Assembly: GCA_905221605.1 (NCBI GenBank) | Contig: CAJNDS010000571.1 | Location: 64,001 to 111,619 of the forward strand | Reading direction: 5' to 3' | Source: Symbiodinium natans | Lineage: Eukaryota; Sar; Dinophyceae; Suessiales; Symbiodiniaceae | DNA: 47,619 nucleotides | Part shown: piece after piece, positions 11,165 to 21,431 of the stretch | How the letters are laid out: each line of letters opens with the position of its first letter | Numbering within the stretch: position 1 is the stretch's first letter | Program-made: the position numbers and the translations under genes | The notes under the pieces: generated by a model | What the model saw: only the letters and a program-made list of their open reading frames with translations | Database searches by the model: none | Told to the model about the DNA's origin: nothing

Positions 11165-12251
11165 TGTCAACCTTATGGGGCTTACGAGTATCGGCCAGCG
11201 CACAGTACAGGCATCGTCTCCTTTAGGGAAGCCATCTTCATTTGGGAGGTCTGCGAGCCGCGAGTTCAAGTCGCCAAAGACGACTGTCAAATCGTGCTCG
11301 GCAGCTGTGTACACAGAAGCTCGATGAAAACCATTCTTGGAGGGTCGCGTAGAGCCGTTTCGAGAAGTCCCTTGAAATGCGTAGGACAACACCTGCACAG
11401 GGAAGGCAAGGAATGCAGCCGTTTGCAAGCAACACCGTGCAACACCGTGCAACACCGTGCAACACCGTGCAAGTCCATGCATCGAATCTATGTCCGCAAA
11501 TCCGTGCCTCGTTGAGGTGTTCATTCCGCTCGTCAGCTTTGCCCGTACCAGATGGCAGGTGGACATTTGCAAAACACAAAGACATGGGCCCAAGCAGGAA
11601 CCGGACGCACAAGCCACCCTTATTCCCACTCAGACCCTCAATTCCCGTCTTCACCCGATCGCAGTCGATTTCACCCACGCGCTCTTGGAGACTCTCGGAA
11701 GCGTAGGCCAGGAGCGACAGGCCCACCATGCCAAAGCCTCGACACGACCAGTCTCAATTTAGAGAAGAAGCGAGAGAGAGAGATGGAGAGAGAGAGAGCG
11801 AGAGAGAGCGAGAGAGAGGAGCTCTCTCAAGTTTTCTTCCCCATGACTCCCCGATTCAAAGGAAGCGCTCTAATATCCCAGGAGCTGCATATCTTCAAAT
11901 AGCGAAGTCCAGTCGCAGCGAGAGCCGCCTGAAACGCCCAAGCAGCAAAAACAAAGCTCCGGCCACCAGGACGTGTTTTCCACAACCTGCCTCAATTTTA
12001 AGCTCCAACTCAGACTGTCTCTCTTCATGGCCATCCGTATTCAGGAACACAGACATTGGTCCAAGTTCCACGAGCTCCTGTTAACATCAAAGCCGGAAGC
12101 GGACGTGCTTTGGTGAAGTCAGGACGACAGTCCTGAATACCCACGATGTAGATGTCAGCTTGGCCAGCCGAGAACAGCCATGGTCGAATGTCGTCTTCCG
12201 GGTCAATGGCACAGCCATGAAGGTTCCAAGAGCAAACCCGGATGCTAAAGC
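11165..12251 (-). CDS. Inositol polyphosphate 5-phosphatase (IPPc domain), multi-exon, partial
   Basis: At least four minus-strand exons carry the signature blocks of the Mg-dependent IPPc catalytic domain, which removes the 5-phosphate from inositol phosphates or phosphoinositides. About 12095-12251 contains VCSWNLHGCAID, then ADIYIVGIQDCRPDF (the WN and GxQ blocks). About 11872-11928 contains TGLRYLKICSSWDI. About 11502-11745 contains GLSGNKGGLCVRF and CFANVHLPSG. About 11165-11370 contains VVFGDLNSRL (GDLNxR block). The usual NSHLxAG motif is NVHLPSG here, a mild divergence. The intron between the last two exons holds a 10-bp tandem repeat, and the intron between the second and third holds a GA microsatellite. 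The C-terminal end of the domain is not seen. N-terminal exons probably continue to the right. Exon edges are approximate. Confidence 0.75.
11431..11470. repeat. 10-bp tandem repeat, four copies
   Basis: AACACCGTGC is repeated four times without error. It lies in the inferred intron between the GNKGG and GDLN exons of the 5-phosphatase gene. Confidence 0.95.
11763..11820. repeat. GA-rich microsatellite
   Basis: A run of GAGAGA and GAGAGC units within an inferred intron of the 5-phosphatase gene. A second purine-rich run with AAAGAGAG-type units is at about 12541-12622. Confidence 0.9.
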
Positions 12252-12260
12252 CTGAAGGGC

Positions 12261-13710
12261 AAACTGTGCCGGGGGATGACTCGTCTGAGAGACATTCATA
12301 TGTCGGTTATGTCGAGTTTCGGGTGAGGGGGGAGCTTGGAGCTTAGTTGTTCAATGCACTCTGAATTCAAATGCCAAGCTTCTGCTCGGCAAGTCATGTC
12401 TCGAAGGTTGCTTGCCAAATCGCCCGGGTGCCGGCTGAGACGAGCTTGCTGCACTTGACATTTGCCGGTCCACCGCCGCACGGACCTGAGAAACTCCTGC
12501 ACTCAAGAAGTAGAATGTCTGGCAACTTTGCCGAAGAGCGCTGGAAGGGAAAGAGAGGAAGAGATAGGAGTGAAAAAGAAGCGACAGAAAGAGAAAGACA
12601 GGAGAAGGAGAGAGGGAAAGGCATGGTCAAAATGGAGCAATGGAGCAAACGAGAGTTTCCACCCGAGTCCTTGGAAAAATCCTCTTTCGGCATGCGACTT
12701 CGCCGTATCCACTGCCTGCCAAGACTGGACTCGCCAGCTGGTCGACTTGCAGATGGGATCATGCCATGTCTAGCGAGTCTAGCGTCTGCTGGAGTCTGGG
12801 GTTTGGGGGAGTCTGGGCAAGACAAGCAGCTAAAGAATCGCCTTGAGGAATTTGCTGCCAGCACGCTGGAATGTCTCAGTCTGCCCCTCCGAAAGGCCCA
12901 GTGCTTCTGTCCAGTTGGGCCACGCGCTGTAGCCTGTCAGCAGGTCAACCTCTCACCGAATCTTCCTAAATCAAACTTTCAAACAAGCTGCCTCTGGAAC
13001 CTGCATCTGAGCCAGCCATGAAACGGACGCGCACGTGGACTTACAACACGAACCCCTGTCCAGATTCTTTGGGCTGTGGAAACTTGTCACTTGGGCCAAA
13101 ATATCGTCTTCAAGTTGGGCCCGAAGCTATGTCAATGTAAGTCTCTCTGATTCCGCTGCATGTGGCAACATGCTCATCTCTGATTGAGCACTTTAAGCTG
13201 ACAGCAGGTGAACGTTCACGATCAGCAAACATCAGCAAACTGACTCAAAGCTCCAGGGCAGACCCGACCGAATGCCTTGTCCTCCTCGTGCATTTTCTGA
13301 AATCACCTGTCAGTGCATGAGCGATGTGAAACAGCTGTCTGCATGGAGCCTTGCGCGCAAAATAATCAATAGAACCATCCAAACCTGCCAGGCGCACTGT
13401 GCCTGTTGAGTCGAGTACCACTAATCGTGGAGCCTGCACCAAGCCGACAGACATACAAGAGAAGGTTTCGAAGGCGCATGTGCTGACATGCTGCCTCAGT
13501 CACACAGAATGTGGTGAACAGCTTGACAATGGCTTCCCTGTTCTTCAGCCTGATTTGCTGAGGAAAGTGCGGATGTACAGCGGCATGGCATGCACATGAT
13601 TCCCACCCGGTGCAAGGGCACGTGCACGAATCGACAAAGAATGCACGTAGCGGCACCACGGAATATGTCACAAACTGCTTTTGCCACACAACTCTTATGG
13701 AAGGAAGCGA
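12261..13710 (-). other. Probable upstream region/exons of the 5-phosphatase gene
   Basis: Minus-strand reading shows two exon-like pieces. At about 12835-12945 the frame reads GYSAWPNWTEALGLSEGQ. At about 13390-13440 it reads APRLVVLDSTGTVRLAG, bounded by GTGCAG before and CAG after. The second resembles a WD40-type strand, and some 5-phosphatases (for example plant 5PTases) carry N-terminal WD40 repeats. This is suggestive only; one repeat-like segment does not establish a domain. Confidence 0.3.
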
Positions 13711-13713
13711 TCC

Positions 13714-14514
13714 CTAGCGATCCCTCTCCAGTCTGTCGAACTTGTCTAGGAGAGGATCTTTGACCGTCATGGCCGAGGCTTCGTCGGCCAAGGCAGCGCG
13801 CTCTGAGCCAGTAGCTGCTTGCGCTCGCTCTAGCAATGATGCCACCTTGAGAGCTTCACCTTCAAGTCTTTGGACAGCTGCAGAGACCACCGAGACCCGC
13901 TCTAAGGCCTTTTTGAGCTCGTCCTTTGACGTTGTCAACCGCTGTTGAAGTGGCACCTTCTTTTCTAAGATTGAACGAGCTCCATCTTCATCCCCAGCTT
14001 GCAATGCTGCCATGGCTTCGTCCGAAAGCTTCTCCACATCACCCTCCAGTTTCACAATTCTAATGGCCAAGTCATCCTTCACGGATATAACACGTTTCTT
14101 GTCTTCAACGGCATCTGCAAGACTTTTTGCCACGGTCCTTGCCAGATTGACCATATCTGCATCTAAGCCGAGCGCTTCCACCGAAGCCTGATCTCTGTTC
14201 AGGCGGCCCAAGTCAGAACCTAGACTTGCACCGAACACTGCTCCAAAAGGGCCCAACAAGAGTCCACCAAGCACAGATCCACCCACGGCACCCATCAACG
14301 AGCCTTCTTGCGGTTCTTGACTAGGTGGCTTGGAAGGTACACGGCTCACACGGCTTAGGCGCTCGAGCGTGTCGTCTTCGGCACGAAGGCACACACGCAT
14401 TCGGGTCGGTTGCGGAGTGCTTCCCAACCAGCCCATGCAATTAGCAGCAAAGCAAAGCAAAACCAAAGCACCACCGCGCTTTCTGGTGGACCTGTCCAAC
14501 CATGGCATTGACAT
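13714..14514 (-). CDS. Predicted organelle-targeted glycine-zipper / coiled-coil protein (PspA/IM30-like?)
   Basis: A 266-codon single-exon frame starting MSMPW at the ATG complementary to 14512-14514. Residues 1-30 are basic and then hydrophobic (RKRGGALVLLCFAANCMGW), like a signal peptide, followed by a Ser/Arg-rich stretch. Together this suits the bipartite plastid presequences of dinoflagellates. Residues 71-103 are a Gly-zipper hydrophobic segment (GAVGGSVLGGLLLGPFGA). Residues about 120-255 are predicted long amphipathic helices, with MAALQAGDEDGARSILEKK resembling the ALxxGDEdLAR pattern of PspA/IM30/VIPP1 proteins. A role in organelle membrane maintenance is inference; membrane targeting and coiled coil are the safer readings. 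Confidence 0.6.
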   Translation of the reverse strand: MSMPWLDRSTRKRGGALVLLCFAANCMGWLGSTPQPTRMRVCLRAEDDTLERLSRVSRVPSKPPSQEPQEGSLMGAVGGSVLGGLLLGPFGAVFGASLGSDLGRLNRDQASVEALGLDADMVNLARTVAKSLADAVEDKKRVISVKDDLAIRIVKLEGDVEKLSDEAMAALQAGDEDGARSILEKKVPLQQRLTTSKDELKKALERVSVVSAAVQRLEGEALKVASLLERAQAATGSERAALADEASAMTVKDPLLDKFDRLERDR

Positions 14515-15841
14515 TGGCGCCTAACCTCTCCCGCAACCACTTCTGACTACAGCATGCCTTGTGAGCTCCAGCATGCACCACATGTTTCCCCAATTACGCA
14601 TTTGTGTACATGCATGCGCTTGCTGCGACTGACTGACTGTATCAAAGTTGAAAGCTGCTCAAAAACATGCACGATGGAAAATATAGCCCACCCCTTGCCA
14701 AAACAAATCAGATCATCTGCAACATTGACCACACTCTAAGGCCACTGACCTGGAAGACAGCTAAACCATGAGTTCCGAGCAGCAGGCGGAAGTGACATCC
14801 ATGGCATTTTTGCCATGTGGAGCTGCCACATGTTCTGCACCAGCTGGTCATCATCATGCATAGTCATGCATCATACAGCACCAAAGGAAAAATCAGCTAG
14901 GTGCAGCCTCGTCGGTATCCAATGGAATGAGCACGATTTCAAAAGAGTTTGCACCTCGGTATCACACCGTATCCTTCCGTAGAGCAGTTGGCTCGCGTAG
15001 CTTCTGAGATGAGCACCGTGGGCATCTCGAATCTGCTTGTAAGCTTGTGCCAGTATCGGCGCGAAATAATGGCATGGCGGACACCTGAAAAACGAGAAGC
15101 ACGCTCCATTGTCACATGAAAGAACTGACGTGACTCACATGCTCACGTAGGCACCAGGATGCAGAGAAATAGAGGCCGATCAATGAGGAGGCTAAGGCTT
15201 GTGGACCCGCCTCATTCCAACAGTCGCCTTTTCAAAAAGTCTCTCTCGACTTACTGAAGCATACAGCAACCCCGAGGAATCTACAGGCTCGCCAGTGTCG
15301 CACCGAATCAAATTCCGAAGCCTGGGACACCATGCCAGGTGGTGTCACTCGCACATGGCAGCTGAACCTTTCTTGGAATCTTAGGCGTGTTCCATGAAAG
15401 ATTGGGAGATGAAGAAATTCTCCGCTGCACTTTCACAGCTGCAGCTTGGTCGGCGGTGGCTTGGCCTGAGAAGCGTCGCCAAGAACTGTGGTACACACTT
15501 AGTACACACCACGCTCATTCACACAGTGACTTGCCACTCAACAAACATGTCAACCATCCAAGACCAAACGCTTGCTATGTAAGATTGGAGCTCATCCCAC
15601 CATGCGCAACATCGCCCCCGAATGCGGTGCAGTGATTGTGCCCAGCTCTTGTTCGGGCTGTCATATTATTGAACGATGCTCGGCTTGCCACTTTATGACA
15701 AGGTTGATCCCTTACATACGATTTGTTCTAATCGAGCGCACATTGCAGTTTCCTCCCACACAGGAGACGTGAGGTGAAACCTAAAACGGCTGGATACGCT
15801 GGTTGACAGTGACGGACAATGCTGCGGAGGAACCAGGAGTC
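14515..15841. other. Intergenic; no gene recognised
   Basis: No conserved coding sequence found on either strand. Several ~60-80-codon frames overlap each other and show no motifs. Confidence 0.4.
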
Positions 15842-16069
15842 CTAGAGCACCCTGGTGAGCAGCCGCTGTTCTCCTTGGTTCTGCAGTTGATATTTAAACC
15901 TCACCGCCGCCTGATTGTCACAGAAAATGTCAGAGCTTCCTTCGTACGCCAACGCCACGTTTACTGCCAACAACTCGGCTCCGAAGACTGTGTGGGAAAC
16001 CCGTGGCAGTATTCCTGAAGAGACCACATAATTGGTAGCCTCTTGGGGGCTTGCCTCAATCACAGCCAA
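15842..16069 (-). pseudogene. RNase H fragment of a retroelement
   Basis: A 75-codon minus-strand piece contains GILPRVSHTVFGAELLAV and SDIFCDNQAAV. These resemble the second and third catalytic blocks (xAELxAV with Glu; DN with Asp) of RNase H1-type domains found in non-LTR retroelements. No reverse transcriptase is adjacent. It is probably a truncated relic. Confidence 0.5.
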
Positions 16070-16145
16070 CCTGCTACCCTTGCCACAGAGAAGCCTTCAT
16101 CATTTCATTTGGTTGTTTTATGCTAACAATATCTCGTGAATAGAA

Positions 16146-16737
16146 TCAGTCCACTGAATATTGTTTTTTCCCCTTCTTCTCGTCAGCCTCAACTCTTTTG
16201 TATAACATCTCTTTCAAAATTCGGATCGCCCTCTCACTGACATTCGCGTGTGCTCTTGTTCTGTGGTGCTCTATTTTCTGTTCCTTTAAGTATATTTGAA
16301 TAGCTGCTTTAGATAGAGCACCTTCATCATCAGTATAAATCATCTTAGGCTTTTCCCCATCTTATGCAAACACTCTACCATTCCTGAAGCCAGATCTTCC
16401 TCCTTCTTGCCTTTTATTGCTACCGCATGCATAAACTTATCAAAGACATCTTTCATGATCATACCGACCTGAAATTTTTTATCTTCCAAATCATCAATGA
16501 AAAACAAGTTCATTTGACACTCGTATGCCGAATGTGGTGCTACACAAAACCGTTCTGTCCCCCAGGTTTTCTTTTTGCCTCCACGTTCTTCTTGAAAAAC
16601 TCATTAGCATCGTCAATAGTTCTACTTCTATGTTTTTCCCGCACTTCCTTTAAGGTCCTCTGCCTGCTCCCAAATCCTCCACGATCGTAATACACATTAA
16701 TAATTATTTCTTGTTTACTCATTTCTCTACAATACAA
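16146..16737 (-). pseudogene. Broken DDE integrase, Polinton/Maverick-like, in an AT-rich island
   Basis: Reading the minus strand from 16737 leftwards, an integrase of the retrovirus-like (rve) fold runs through three successive frames, so it carries at least two frameshifts (near 16550 and near 16350). The first block has the N-terminal YYDRGGFGS-type sequence. The second has CQMNLFFIDDLED with the first catalytic Asp. The third has MIYTDDEGAL (second Asp) and SERAIRILKEML (Glu). The family resembles integrases of Polinton/Maverick DNA elements and related viruses more than the Ty1/copia integrases elsewhere in this window. Composition is strikingly AT-rich compared with neighbours, suggesting foreign origin. 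Precise family assignment is uncertain. Confidence 0.6.
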
Positions 16738-16770
16738 AAATATTGATTTAATCTTATTTCGAAAATTACA

Positions 16771-17088
16771 TCAGCATTCTTTTGCTTTCATGGGCATCAC
16801 AACTTTAACATCATTCATGTCATACTTAGGTCCTTTTTTATTCTGACTGCTGTTGAATTCTGCCAGTTGCTCTTCGGTTGAATCCTCGATTGTGCTATTG
16901 ATATTGTTGTCTTTTGATTTTATATATTGATTCAACTTCTTCTTTTGAATGCACTTCAAAGCACAATCGCTTTTTTGCTGCATAAACCCTTCCTCTTGTC
17001 TTCGCTTGTAGTAATACAACCGGTTGTAAATTGCCAACTGTTCTCTTATCTCTTCCATGGTCATATCCTCTTGGGTTTTCATAGACAT
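16771..17088 (-). CDS. Unidentified Lys/Glu/Gln-rich protein of the AT-rich island
   Basis: A minus-strand frame of about 105 codons from an ATG at 17086-17088; the frame stays open upstream to 17220. It is hydrophilic and helix-prone (EEIREQLAIYNRLYYYKRR, then QKKKLNQYIKSKDNN). Codons are AT-rich like the integrase remnant beside it and unlike the rest of the window. It probably belongs to the same inserted element. No family is recognised. Confidence 0.45.
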   Translation of the reverse strand: MSMKTQEDMTMEEIREQLAIYNRLYYYKRRQEEGFMQQKSDCALKCIQKKKLNQYIKSKDNNINSTIEDSTEEQLAEFNSSQNKKGPKYDMNDVKVVMPMKAKEC

Positions 17089-17299
17089 ATCTTCTGAACA
17101 AAATTTGACAAAAAATGGTTTAGTTTCAAAACTTATCTTCAGAAAACAATTAAACAAACATTCACTTTGTACCTTAATTACACTGACATGAGTAAGACAT
17201 CCAACGTGGTGTAAAAGCATTGGAAACAGTGTATGATGGTTGAAAAAGGCAGAATGAACAGAGCAACCAACCCTAAATCAGAAATATCATCGGATTATA

Positions 17300-18240
17300 T
17301 GATGACAAGAAAATAGCACAGTCCACAACAGCGAACAAACTGACAAGGCACTTCATCAATGCTAAGACAGACCAGCAAAAGAGCCAAGTGAGATTTCACG
17401 AGGCAATGCATTGCCCACGGGAAGGCGCTCATTGGGAGCACGCGGCGTGCGACAAACAGCTTTTGGATTTTGATCCGGCCACGCCAATTAGTATACTGCC
17501 CAGGTGTGGTCCACACGGTTGCAGGCAATCTCATGCGCAAGAAAGCAACGCAAGGCGTCCAGATGGTGGGAAGGGCATTTCGGGTCGAAGCGTTGCGACT
17601 GCCGGTGTCTCAAGACATACCAGGTTTCCATTTCTATGTGCGCATAGGACCTAAACCCTATGGATTGTCTAGCACTTTCCACAGTGCCCGGTGCTTCGCC
17701 CAAGCCCAGCTTTGCTTTCAAGGAGTTCAGGGTCAGACAGTCCGCTGATGTCAAACTCTTCCGAATTTTTCTTATGGGCGTAATAAATGCACGGACACAG
17801 AGGAGCCTGCGGCGTCATCCCTGCAAGCAAGGCAATGGCTGCAGCAGGCGGGATGTTGAATTGCAAGTCAGTGAATTCCCCTTTCTTGGCCCCACGTTGT
17901 CTTCTTCGCACTTGTTCCCTTGCTGGAGAGATCAATACTACCGGCATGGAGGCGGCACGGTTCTGCTCACAAGTGTTGTGGGCCTCAAAGGCTTGTAGCA
18001 AGCCCGCCAGCCAATAGTCAGGATCCGCATAGCTTAGCATTAAGGGAAACTTAGCACTTTGAACAAAAGGAACAAGGTGAACTGCGTGAAAGAAACCAGC
18101 AATCTGTTCCGCAGCCGAAAGAAAGCCAAATCCCATAATTGCCTCTTGCATCTCAGCGCGACAGAGGCAGCTTGGCCTGTGGATAGTTGGGAAGGTAGCT
18201 CACCGCTTTGGACAACCGAAAGGGAAAATTGTGGAAGATA
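17300..18240 (-). other. Possible exons of an unidentified gene
   Basis: On the minus strand 17669-18151 is open for 160 codons with a protein-like composition (for example FNIPPAAAIALLAGM and LSYADPDYWLAGLLQAF). 17488-17650 includes GFRSYAHIEMETWYVL. GC content returns to the window average here, unlike the AT-rich island to the left. No family recognised and no clear start. Confidence 0.3.
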
Positions 18241-18284
18241 AAACATGGAGCTTGGCAAGACTAAGCACAAGTTGTTGCAGGGTG

Positions 18285-18700
18285 TTCAAACCCTGGGTTC
18301 AAACTTTTGACGGGTAAGGGTTGGAAGGTGGAACCCTAGGTTCAACCCAGGTTCGAACATTGGAACCCTAGGTTCAACCCAGGTTCGAACATTGAACCTC
18401 TAAGACTCTAAGAGCCCAGGGTTCGAACATTGGAACCCTGGCTTTACCCAGGGTTCAAACACCTCCCAAATGCTTTTTTACAAAGCCGGGCCTTTCCCGA
18501 ATACTAAATCACAAAGCCGGACCTCTCCGAATACTTATTACAAAGCCGGACCTTTTCCGAATACAACAAACCCAGTTCAAATTCTATGGAACCCCAATTT
18601 TTACCAGGATTCGAACATTGAAACCCCAGAGTTCGAACATAGAGTTCCGAACCAGGGTTCATTTGAACTCTAGGTTCACCTAGGGTTCCAACACCTTCCC
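18285..18700. repeat. Degenerate tandem repeats built on GTTCGAAC / AACCCTAGGTTC
   Basis: At least six imperfect copies of a ~30-35-bp unit containing CCCAGGTTCGAACATTGGAA and the palindrome GTTCGAAC. The unit includes a GGTTCGAA core like the B box of tRNA promoters, but no tRNA fold is seen, so this may be coincidence. Confidence 0.75.
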
Positions 18701-18840
18701 AAGCACAAAAATCACAAAGTCGGGCCTCCACTCAAATGCTAAGTTACAAAATTACAAAGTCGGGCCTTTTCCAAATACTAAATTACAAAGCTGGGCCTTC
18801 CTTAATGCAAAATCACAAAGCCGGACCTTCCCCAATTTCA
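18470..18840. repeat. Interspersed repeats of ACAAAGCCGGACCTTTCCGA type
   Basis: About seven copies of a ~30-bp unit (TTACAAAGCCGGACCTTTTC with variants, followed by GAATAC or AAATGC), in two clusters at 18470-18565 and 18705-18840. They are separated by more of the GTTCGAAC-type repeat. Confidence 0.8.
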
Positions 18841-18849
18841 TTCAACACC

Positions 18850-20321
18850 ATTCCTTTTCTTTCTCTCTACAGGTAGTCTGCACCTCTAAGCCCTTAACAT
18901 GCAAAAAACCTTAACTACCCTTTGCAGACACCACAGGAAGATGAAACTGGAAGGTAAATCCTTCTCCAAAAAGGAAGGTTTGTTCTTGACACTGCCAGAA
19001 CCAAACCTGAACTGGCGGATCCTCTAACAACCTGCTGTGCATGACAGAGGTTGGATCTGACACTGTGTAGCATTCCAAAAAGGATGATATTCTGCAAGAG
19101 AAGAAGCTTCTTCTGCACCAAAGAAGTAAAAGAAGCCAAAAGAGAGGAACTTAACCAGCTTGCTTCTGGCACTTCTGCGGTCTCCAGGCCCTGGCATTGC
19201 GTTTTGGCAGGCCTTTGACTGGGTAGCCGTGGCGCTTCCATGCGCAGTCCAAACAGCAGGGTCTCAGACTTAAAAGAGTTTAGGGTTTAGAGTTCAGGGT
19301 TCAGTTAGAATTGAGGGTTTAAGGGTTTTGGGCCTTGAGGTCTCTAATTTTGCCCCTGTTTGCAGCAAGTGCCTTCTGTGGCCTTGTAGCTAAGTAGCAC
19401 TAACAGACCTTGCAAAGAGCTTTGAAGCCTTGACTCTTTGTCTTCAAGCTTCCAAAGGCTTTGAAGGCTTTGAAGAAAGGATGTGCAAAGAAACTTCAAA
19501 GAACCCCTTTAACCCTTTGCCTTCAAGGTTTCAAAAGCTTCAAAAAGCTTTGAAGGAAAGAATAAGATGTCTGTTGCTTGGAGTCCATGGTGTAAGATCC
19601 AACCTTCTGGCTCTATTCTGACCGTAGATGCACTGAGCGGGTTGTAGAATCTGCCAGGTCGGTTGGTTCTAATACCTTTTTAAAAGAAGAATTTACCTCC
19701 GATCTGTCTGCCGCTGCTCTAGAATTGTCTGGAAGATACGCAATGGTGGCTTCCATCAGGCCTTATTATTGCCATCCACTTTGGAGAGCCGCCTTCTGTG
19801 CGTAGCTTGGCGCTTAGGACTGCCACCAAGACCTTGCTTTCGACTTGGCTTCTTGGACTTCGACCAACAAGGCAGGCCCTTCCAAACTTTCTTGCATTGC
19901 ATGAAGATCGCTTTCTTCCAAAGCAAACCAATGTGCAGCCACTTCTAGGCGCTGTACTCAACCATTCCTCAAAAAGCACCGGTCCCAGAGCACCAAGAGC
20001 TTCTGCACAAAACAGTTTCTGTCTGGGTTGAGTAAAGCAACCGGCGTGGCACCAAAAAAGCAATTGCGCCCCTCTTCGCAAAAAGGGAAGCAGAGCCGAC
20101 GCAAGGCTGGCGAAGAAAAACATAAGCCCGCAAGACTTAGCATAATTCAACTTGCAAGTTAAAGAAGCAAAGTGAAAGCAATCATGCAAGCCATACATAA
20201 GAGACAAAGCCTCTAACATGCTTGTGCTTGCAAAGAGACCTTAGAAGGTATGCAATCAGAGCAATTTTGCGAGCAACAAGCCAATTTGCTTTGGCTTGTG
20301 CAAAATGTCGAAGAAGCTTGA
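18850..20321. other. Repeat-rich DNA left of the minus-strand retrotransposon
   Basis: Includes degenerate TTTAGGG-like words at 19275-19340 and GCTTTGAAGG/CTTCAAAG words at 19430-19560. A 166-codon minus-strand frame at 19719-20219 has no recognisable motif and looks spurious. No gene can be supported. Confidence 0.4.
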
Positions 20322-20694
20322 CGTGAAAAACCGAAGGTCCCTCTGGTACCTTTTCCCTTGAAAGCACGAACCCTGACCTCTCACACAAGTGCGGACAACT
20401 CTCTCTTTTTCACAGTCAGAGCCACTTGAGCCAAAAGTCACGAAGTGCACAAACTAAACGAATTCTCTCTTGTGAGCTTAAACTCAGCTTCAGAACGAAG
20501 TTCCTACACACTGCACACTCACTTAAATAGCGTATTGGGCAAAAACACACTCGTATGATTTCCTTGGAAATCAACGAGGCATAAACCATCGAGGATGGGA
20601 TCACACGGATTCCCAATCACTCCGAAGCAAAACAAACCTATACAAGCTGATCCAAAACATGACAAAAACATCACTGATCAGCCACAATCTTCCA
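20322..20694 (-). repeat. 3' LTR of minus-strand element
   Basis: 373 bp, homologous to 30305-30682. On the minus strand it starts TGGAAGATTGTGG directly after the polypurine tract and ends TTTTTCACG. It contains TTTTGGCTCAAG (20425-20436 on the minus strand), identical to the last 12 bases of the dinoflagellate spliced leader as I know it. Confidence 0.93.
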
Positions 20695-20702
20695 CCCCCC
20701 GC
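20695..20702 (-). promoter_or_regulatory. Polypurine tract of minus-strand element
   Basis: Minus strand reads GCGGGGGG directly before the LTR start. The plus-strand element has a similar AAGCGGGGG tract at the equivalent place, supporting its role as plus-strand DNA primer. Confidence 0.8.
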
Positions 20703-21431
20703 ATTTTGCTGAGGGTTCATGTCAAAGATCTGAAGTCCAAGCCCAGCTCGGCACTTCAACACTAAGGGGATGCCCTGGCCACATTCCCTTGTGCGTACTC
20801 GCCACCAAACGAAACAAACAACACACCAGTCGATCTCTGACATCAAACTTAAAACTCATGCAAGATCCCACCATCAGGCAGGTTGTCCTGGGTCCACATC
20901 ACTGGTAACCCAAGAGTTCGTTGTCCAAACACGTGAAAAACGAATTAAACTTGCATCCACCTGCACTGGGGCAGGGTTGTCTTGGAACGAATCCAAGAGT
21001 TCGTGGTGACAAACACGTGAAAACGAATTAATGCAAGCTTCAGATGTTTCCCACTCAGCACTCGACCTTGTCGTGGTACTCCTCCTCAGTCTCGCATCTT
21101 CCAGGTCACCAAACTCACCAACTAGCATCGGCTAGCTGATCCTTCAGGAAAAGATTGGCTTCATAGTTTCGCTTCTTCCAGCGTACCATCAGCCAAAAAC
21201 GTCTTCAGAGGTGGCAATCAGACGCCTTGCAGAAGGGGCTATAGAGTCCCTCGTTTAGTTTCATCATCATTTTGCCTCCTCTTTGCAAACTTCTCATGCA
21301 CTGAAACAAGGGCTCACACTAACCAGAAAAATCGCGGGCGCTCCATGGCGGCAACGCGGCCATGGCTTCCAAAAAAATGGCTGCGGGTTTCACTCACCCA
21401 CCCAACCACTGAGATCACTTAGCATCTCAGT
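20703..21431. other. 3' non-coding internal region of minus-strand element
   Basis: Lies between the pol stop and the polypurine tract. Contains two imperfect copies about 80 bp apart (near 20905-20950 and 20988-21030) sharing CAAGAGTTCGT, then AAACACGTGAAAA and CGAATTAA. No ORF of note. Confidence 0.7.

Noticed and set aside
18285-18700. tRNA genes suggested by GGTTCGAA words
   Set aside because: No cloverleaf partners (acceptor, anticodon arms) could be found around the words; they are part of a tandem repeat.
19275-19340. Interstitial telomere (TTTAGGG)n
   Set aside because: Only two or three degenerate TTTAGGG words are present, too few and too irregular to call telomeric.
19719-20219. 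166-codon minus-strand frame beside the LTR
   Set aside because: No recognisable motif, Cys/Leu-rich composition typical of random frames in this genome, and no splice or start context.
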